64,000 bases of DNA from an uncultured Roseobacter sp. (lineage in GTDB: Bacteria > Pseudomonadota > Alphaproteobacteria > Rhodobacterales > Rhodobacteraceae): contig NZ_CANLYL010000004.1 of NCBI RefSeq assembly GCF_947495275.1, positions 310,001 through 374,000 of the forward strand, given 5' to 3'. The notes under the pieces are model-generated. The model saw only the letters and a program-made list of their open reading frames with translations. It did not search any database and was not told the origin of the DNA. Position 1 is the first letter of the stretch; each line of letters opens with the position of its first letter. Positions 60,339 through 64,000 of the stretch are shown here, piece by piece. A program made the translations under genes and the position numbers.

Positions 60339-61355
60339 TTAGTTTCCGGTGATCACCGCAATCGAGTCGTCCAGCGTATATTCGACATTCGCCACACCAC
60401 CCGCTTGCGTATTGGCGAGGCTTTCTTCGAGCGTGTCCTGCGTGATTTCGAGGAAAGGCACGGTCAGATCCTGCGGGACGGAATTGCCATCAAGAACCTG
60501 TTGCGCCACCCAGAACGCCAGTGTGGAGACACCCGGTGCGATGGACACGGACATGGTTTCGTAACCGCTGGCGTCCTTTTGCTCCTTCCACCATGTCAGC
60601 TCATCGTGACGATTGCCCATGACGATGATCGGGGTTGGGCGTCCGGCGGCTTTGAACGCCTGTGCCGCACCATAACCGTCACCGCCCTGGGTCACGACGG
60701 CCTTGATCTCCGGCAGGCTCGGCAGAATTCCAGCGACCGCCTTTTGCGCGACATCCTGCGCCCAGTCACCATGTACCGAACCCTGAATTTCAAACTGCGC
60801 ATTCTCTTCGACGCCCGCGTGAATCCCGGCAGAGATTTCATCGTCGACAAAGACACCGGCCAGACCGCGAATTTCCAGCAGGTTGCCGCCATCAGACAGC
60901 CGGTCGGCCAGATATTCAACCTGCACCTTGCCCATCTGCTTGAAATCGACAGCGATGCGGTAGGCGCAGGGTTCCGTCACGATACCGTCAAAGGAGACGA
61001 CCACAACGCCCGCATCGCAGGCCTCCTTGACTGCGCCGTTCAGCCCTTCGGGCGAGGCGGCATTGATCACGATGGCATCATAGCCTTGCAGGATCAGGTT
61101 CTGGATTTGCGCGGCCTGCTCCGTCACCTGATTTTCGGCCGTTGTGAAAGCATCCGCCGCTGCAACCACCCCATCGGCAACAGCAGCGCTGCCAACCTTG
61201 TCCCAGCTTGTCAGCATCGCCTGCCGCCAGGAATTGCCCGCATAATTGTTGGACAGCGCGATCCGTTTGCCGGAGGTGTCGGCAATCGCGGATGTTGTCG
61301 CCATGCTACCCACCGTTGCCAGAATGCACAGTTTTCCAATGGTATTGATCTTCAT
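60339..61355 (-). CDS. Periplasmic sugar-binding protein of ABC importer (peripla_BP_4)
   Basis: A 338-residue receptor with a signal peptide (residues 1-25, KLCILATVGSMATTSAIA-DT). The mature fold is of the ribose/xylose-binding group: RIALSNNYAGNSWRQAML, ILQGYDAIVINAASPEGLNGAVKEACDAGVVVVSFD, GGNLLEIRGLAGVFVDDEISAG, IKAVVTQGGDGYGAAQAFKAAG. The ATG at 61355 follows GGGAGGAAG. First gene of the importer operon; upstream lie a 30-bp inverted repeat and a TGCGG-N4-CCGCA site. Ligand probably a sugar or related polyol. Confidence 0.94.
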   Translation of the reverse strand: MKINTIGKLCILATVGSMATTSAIADTSGKRIALSNNYAGNSWRQAMLTSWDKVGSAAVADGVVAAADAFTTAENQVTEQAAQIQNLILQGYDAIVINAASPEGLNGAVKEACDAGVVVVSFDGIVTEPCAYRIAVDFKQMGKVQVEYLADRLSDGGNLLEIRGLAGVFVDDEISAGIHAGVEENAQFEIQGSVHGDWAQDVAQKAVAGILPSLPEIKAVVTQGGDGYGAAQAFKAAGRPTPIIVMGNRHDELTWWKEQKDASGYETMSVSIAPGVSTLAFWVAQQVLDGNSVPQDLTVPFLEITQDTLEESLANTQAGGVANVEYTLDDSIAVITGN

Positions 61356-61422
61356 GTCTTCCTCCCGTCGACATCCATTCGGTGCAAGACATCCCCCGGA
61401 CGCCCGCGAATGGTTTTTGGTT

Positions 61423-61452
61423 TGCATTTTCTAATGACGTTATGAAAATGCA
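61423..61452. promoter_or_regulatory. 30-bp inverted repeat upstream of the importer operon
   Basis: TGCATTTTC (61423-61431) and GAAAATGCA (61444-61452) pair perfectly, separated by 12 nt that are partly symmetrical themselves (TAATGACGTTAT). 68 nt upstream of the binding-protein ATG, in operator position; no Rho-independent features. Confidence 0.52.
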
Positions 61453-61508
61453 TGTTTTGCGAAACCCGTGTCTGCGTCGGAACGGTTGCGCATCTCTACA
61501 AGCGTGGC

Positions 61509-61522
61509 TGCGGATACCCGCA
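61509..61522. promoter_or_regulatory. TGCGGATACCCGCA, motif copy A
   Basis: A 14-bp imperfect palindrome of the form TGCGG-N4-CCGCA, just beyond the response-regulator stop and 154 nt upstream of the binding-protein ATG. It matches copy B at 63674 at 12 of 14 positions. Confidence 0.5.
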
Positions 61523-61525
61523 AAT

Positions 61526-62263
61526 TCAGCTGTCATAGCGGTTTTTACTGTCCAGCCAGATGCTCAACTGGTCTTCGGCAACGGACATACCTTCGAGGTT
61601 CAGCAGCCCGCGTGACAGCGCGATGGCAACGGCGCGTGTCCGGGAATTGAAGGTGGGGCCAATGTCCTCATCCACAATAGTCGGATCAATTCCAAGCTTC
61701 TCATAGAGCTGTTTCAGCCGACTCTGCACCGAGCGGGTCGAAATCCCGCGCCGCGCTGCGATGGATTTGTCCGTCATGCCAAGCGCGATATCCAGCAAGA
61801 CCTCGAATTCGGTATTCGACAGCCCCTCATGAATGTCCTGGGTGCGCTGCTGCACGCCCCTGATTTCGCGGTCGATAATGCATTGATCTTCCTGGAAAAC
61901 TCCCAAAACGGCGAGGCCAAGGCGATGCTCTGACGCGGTTTTGAGCAGATAGCCGTAGACCGCTTCCTTGGGCACAATCCGCGATATGCCACGTACGTAA
62001 GCTTCATCCGAATAATTCGACCAGAAAAGGATGCGCATTTCAGGGTATTTCGCCCAGATCGACGAGGCCGCCGCGATCCCGCTGGCGTTAGGCATCTGCA
62101 AATCCATCACAACCCCATGCACATCGTTTTGCATGACCAGATCGACGGCTTCGGTGCCATCCACGGCTTCCAGCAGGGTGTCGCAATCGGGCAGGGCGCT
62201 GCGCACGGTATTGGACAGAAACGTGCGGTGAAACGGGTCGTCTTCGGCAATGAGAATGTTCAT
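61526..62263 (-). CDS. NarL-type response regulator (REC + LuxR-like HTH)
   Basis: A 245-residue regulator. Receiver: acidic EDD (7-9), phospho-acceptor Asp54 in VVMDLQMPNASG, Ser/Thr position in LFWSNYS and Lys in YLLKTAS. C-terminal HTH: LSNTEFEVLLDIALGMTDKSIAARRGISTRSVQSRLKQLYEKLG in layout, ending in an unusual ~30-residue tail after the recognition helix. Overlaps the sensor kinase gene by 4 nt; the sugar ABC operon follows 170 nt downstream, with motif copies A and B in the nearby promoter regions. Likely activates the importer genes. Confidence 0.9.
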   Translation of the reverse strand: MNILIAEDDPFHRTFLSNTVRSALPDCDTLLEAVDGTEAVDLVMQNDVHGVVMDLQMPNASGIAAASSIWAKYPEMRILFWSNYSDEAYVRGISRIVPKEAVYGYLLKTASEHRLGLAVLGVFQEDQCIIDREIRGVQQRTQDIHEGLSNTEFEVLLDIALGMTDKSIAARRGISTRSVQSRLKQLYEKLGIDPTIVDEDIGPTFNSRTRAVAIALSRGLLNLEGMSVAEDQLSIWLDSKNRYDS

Positions 62264-63582
62264 CCGGTGTCCTCCAGCCGTGACGGGTTTTCGTCGGCGC
62301 CCGCAAGATGACGCATCCGGGCCGAAAGATCACCTTCCGGGTCTTCGGCATTCTGATCGTCAAAAACCGACAAGGGGATGGTCAGAATGGTCTGGCTGCC
62401 GACGTTTTGCGGAGTGCGTTCAAAAGCGATATCCGCCCCGATCAATGCCGCACGCACCCTGACATTGTTCACACCCCGGTTCGAGCGGCGCCAGCCCTCG
62501 GGAGGTTCAATGCCGTCATTGGTGACGGTGATGCGGATCGCCGCGTCCTGCCGGGATAGCGCCACGCTAATCCGGTGGCATTCGGAGTGTTTGACCGCAT
62601 TTGTGACCGCCTCCTGCACGATGCGAAAGACCGCCAGCCGGATGCGGTACGCCCCCTGATCGAGAAAATCCGCCGTCGTGTCGGTCACATCCGTCGCAAT
62701 CTCGCGGTCGAGGCCTTGGGTGGAGCGTTTGAGCTGTGCCTCGATGGCTTGCGTCAGGCCAAACAGGTCCAGAACACCCGGTTTGGCGTTCTCGATGATC
62801 CCGCGCAATTCGCGCGTGCACCGTGAAATGGCCGCGGACACCTGTCGCAGCTCCTGCGCTTTGGGATGACTATCATCGCTGAGCTTCTCCACCCGGTGAT
62901 AGATCGCGGAGAGATCGGCCAATGTCTGATCGTGCAATTCCATGCCAAGGCGCTGGCGTTCGGCCTCCATGGCTTCGGTCAGTTTCTGGGCCCCGACGCG
63001 CAGCGACTGTTCACGCCCGCGCGCGGCTCCTTCGGCGAGTGCCGCCAGACGGGCCTGTTCGCTCATGTTGAGCGCGTAGATGTAAGGCGAAATCAGATCC
63101 GCAATGTTGCGGGCGGTGTCCACATCCTGCGCAGTATAGGCATTTTTCGAATGCGAGGAGATGTTGAGCGCACCCAGCAATTCGCCATGCACGTTCAGAG
63201 ACACATGGATACGGCTGCGCAGGTTGGCCTCGAATATCGGGGCATCGAAGGACCCGTCGAAATGAAAACGCGAATCCTCCCAGGCATCGCCGGTCGTCAG
63301 CACATCCACCTCGCCATTCAGCATCTGGCGGATCGGGGAGAGGGCGTTTTGCTGGTGTTTCCCATTCTGACCCCAGAAGGTTTTTACCCCGGTTTCAATG
63401 GCAATATGCATGGATTTGTCGTTCGGCAGGATCACCGCCACATCCATGTGATCATAGTCCAGCAGTTTGGATTTCACCGCACCTGCAATACGGTTGAGTA
63501 CCTTCTGGAAATCAAGCTCGCCGCCAATTGCCCGCGAAATGGCCAGGTAGTGCTCAAGTCTGATGGCTTCCGGTGCGCGCAT
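62260..63582 (-). CDS. Cytosolic NarL-class sensor histidine kinase (GAF + HisKA_3 + HATPase)
   Basis: A 440-residue soluble kinase. A GAF domain covers ~20-170 (LLDYDHMDVAVILP, RIHVSLNVHGELLGALNISS..AYTAQDVDTARNIADLI), a coiled-coil linker follows, then HisKA_3 with His217 in GMELHDQTLADLSAIYHRV and a HATPase domain (IVQEAVTNAVKHSECH, NDGIEPP, GVNNVRVRAALIGA). No TM segments, so it senses an intracellular signal through the GAF domain. The ATG at 63582 follows AAAGGA. Operon with the response regulator and divergent from the SMP-30 gene. Confidence 0.9.
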   Translation of the reverse strand: MRAPEAIRLEHYLAISRAIGGELDFQKVLNRIAGAVKSKLLDYDHMDVAVILPNDKSMHIAIETGVKTFWGQNGKHQQNALSPIRQMLNGEVDVLTTGDAWEDSRFHFDGSFDAPIFEANLRSRIHVSLNVHGELLGALNISSHSKNAYTAQDVDTARNIADLISPYIYALNMSEQARLAALAEGAARGREQSLRVGAQKLTEAMEAERQRLGMELHDQTLADLSAIYHRVEKLSDDSHPKAQELRQVSAAISRCTRELRGIIENAKPGVLDLFGLTQAIEAQLKRSTQGLDREIATDVTDTTADFLDQGAYRIRLAVFRIVQEAVTNAVKHSECHRISVALSRQDAAIRITVTNDGIEPPEGWRRSNRGVNNVRVRAALIGADIAFERTPQNVGSQTILTIPLSVFDDQNAEDPEGDLSARMRHLAGADENPSRLEDTG

Positions 63583-63673
63583 GGGGTGGTCCTTTGCGCA
63601 AAGGCTAGGGCATTGCCCTTGCTGCGCCAAGCTCGACTTTGAGCCAGCACTTGCACATTTGGGCAGATTTTTC

Positions 63674-63687
63674 TGCGGATGTCCGCA
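63674..63687. promoter_or_regulatory. TGCGGATGTCCGCA, motif copy B
   Basis: A 14-bp imperfect palindrome TGCGG-N4-CCGCA in the 206-nt divergent region between the sensor kinase (start 63582) and SMP-30 (start 63789) genes. It matches copy A at 61509 at 12 of 14 positions; the shared spacing and symmetry suggest one regulator for both promoters. Confidence 0.5.
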
Positions 63688-63788
63688 AGGCAGCATTCGC
63701 CGATGCGAACAGGATGCACGGGCACACCCGGTATCTGGCGGTCCTGATCTGCTGGCAGACTGGCGGGCAAAAGCCCTGCGGACACCTT

Positions 63789-64000
63789 ATGACAAACAAC
63801 GTGCTCGTTCACGACCCGAGATTTCGCGACCTGATCCTGCCCAATGCGGAATTGAAAAAACTGGCGGGCGGCATGCTCTGGACGGAAGGGCCTGCGTATT
63901 TTGCGCAAGGCGACTATCTGCTGTGGTCCGACATTCCCAACAACAAGGTCTGGCAATTGGCAGAAGGGCTGGGGAGCCGCGTTTTTGATCACGACGCCAA
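63789..64000 (+). CDS. SMP-30/gluconolactonase-family protein, N-terminal part (3' end outside window)
   Basis: About 70 residues are visible from the ATG at 63789, and the frame is open to the window end. The segment MLWTEGPAYFAQGDYLLWSDIPNNKVWQL is the typical N-terminal blade of an SMP-30/gluconolactonase beta-propeller, where the Glu of TEGP binds the catalytic metal. Such enzymes hydrolyse sugar lactones. Its position next to a sugar-type ABC importer and two-component pair suggests it degrades the imported sugar after oxidation. No cognate dehydrogenase is visible in the window. Confidence 0.85.
   Translation, partial: MTNNVLVHDPRFRDLILPNAELKKLAGGMLWTEGPAYFAQGDYLLWSDIPNNKVWQLAEGLGSRVFDHDA

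Noticed and set aside
60405-61445. 346-codon rightward frame opposite the sugar-binding protein gene
   Set aside because: Shadow of a gene with a signal peptide, ribosome site and known fold.
1-64000. tRNA/rRNA genes, CRISPR arrays, transposons or prophage
   Set aside because: No cloverleaf, repeat-spacer pattern, transposase or integrase was seen; gene order is dense and metabolic throughout.

Overview
The window looks like chromosomal DNA of an aerobic, GC-rich alphaproteobacterium, most likely a marine Rhodobacterales (roseobacter-type) organism. This is inferred from gene content: a form I aerobic CO dehydrogenase, TRAP transport, methylated-amine oxidases, an ScfR-type regulator and malyl-CoA chemistry. 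No rRNA, tRNA, CRISPR array, prophage or intact insertion sequence was seen. 63 protein genes are annotated, two of them cut by the window ends, plus regulatory sites read by eye.

Layout. 1-4020: aldehyde dehydrogenase (partial), ProC-like reductase, an MttB-superfamily protein without pyrrolysine, and an OrdL/PuuB-like FAD oxidase, probably a methylated-amine catabolic operon. 4025-9845: an ScfR-family regulator diverging from sgaA-mcl-mtkA-mtkB (serine-cycle enzymes), with three TTTACAAA boxes between them. 10221-13917: a FixJ-type two-component pair and a GAF protein. 14106-19227: a PepSY membrane protein with a small Cys-motif partner, a GGDEF-EAL protein and a glutathione transferase. 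19425-27911: a cox cluster for aerobic CO oxidation in the order coxC-M-S-L-D-E-F-G. CoxL carries the form I AYRCSFR loop, and a direct repeat of 21-bp period upstream of coxM fits a LytTR-type site.

28056-36958: a dimethylglycine/sarcosine dehydrogenase-like flavoprotein divergent from a second MttB-superfamily gene, then LysR, Kelch, HAD, DeoR and MFS genes. 37256-40884: an unrecognised module of a small secreted peptide, a polytopic membrane protein and a periplasmic binding-protein-like partner. 41023-49883: a divergent catabolic cluster (PfkB kinase, Fe/2-oxoglutarate oxygenase, two DapA-fold enzymes, NHL protein, FCD-GntR regulator, TRAP transporter) whose substrate I cannot name. 50032-53736: hybrid kinase, acetyltransferase, and an ArsR-SRPBCC-DUF1761 operon. 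53797-56903: Rieske ferredoxin, SDR, GntR and membrane di-iron hydroxylase. 56959-64000: a sugar-type ABC transporter controlled, by inference, by an adjacent NarL-type two-component pair, and the start of an SMP-30/gluconolactonase gene.

How the genes work together (inference): demethylation of N-methyl compounds would supply C1 units and glycine, the serine-cycle enzymes would handle glyoxylate and acetyl-CoA, and CO dehydrogenase would add supplementary energy. The strongest candidates for undescribed biology are the 37256-40430 module and the 41456-49883 catabolic cluster.
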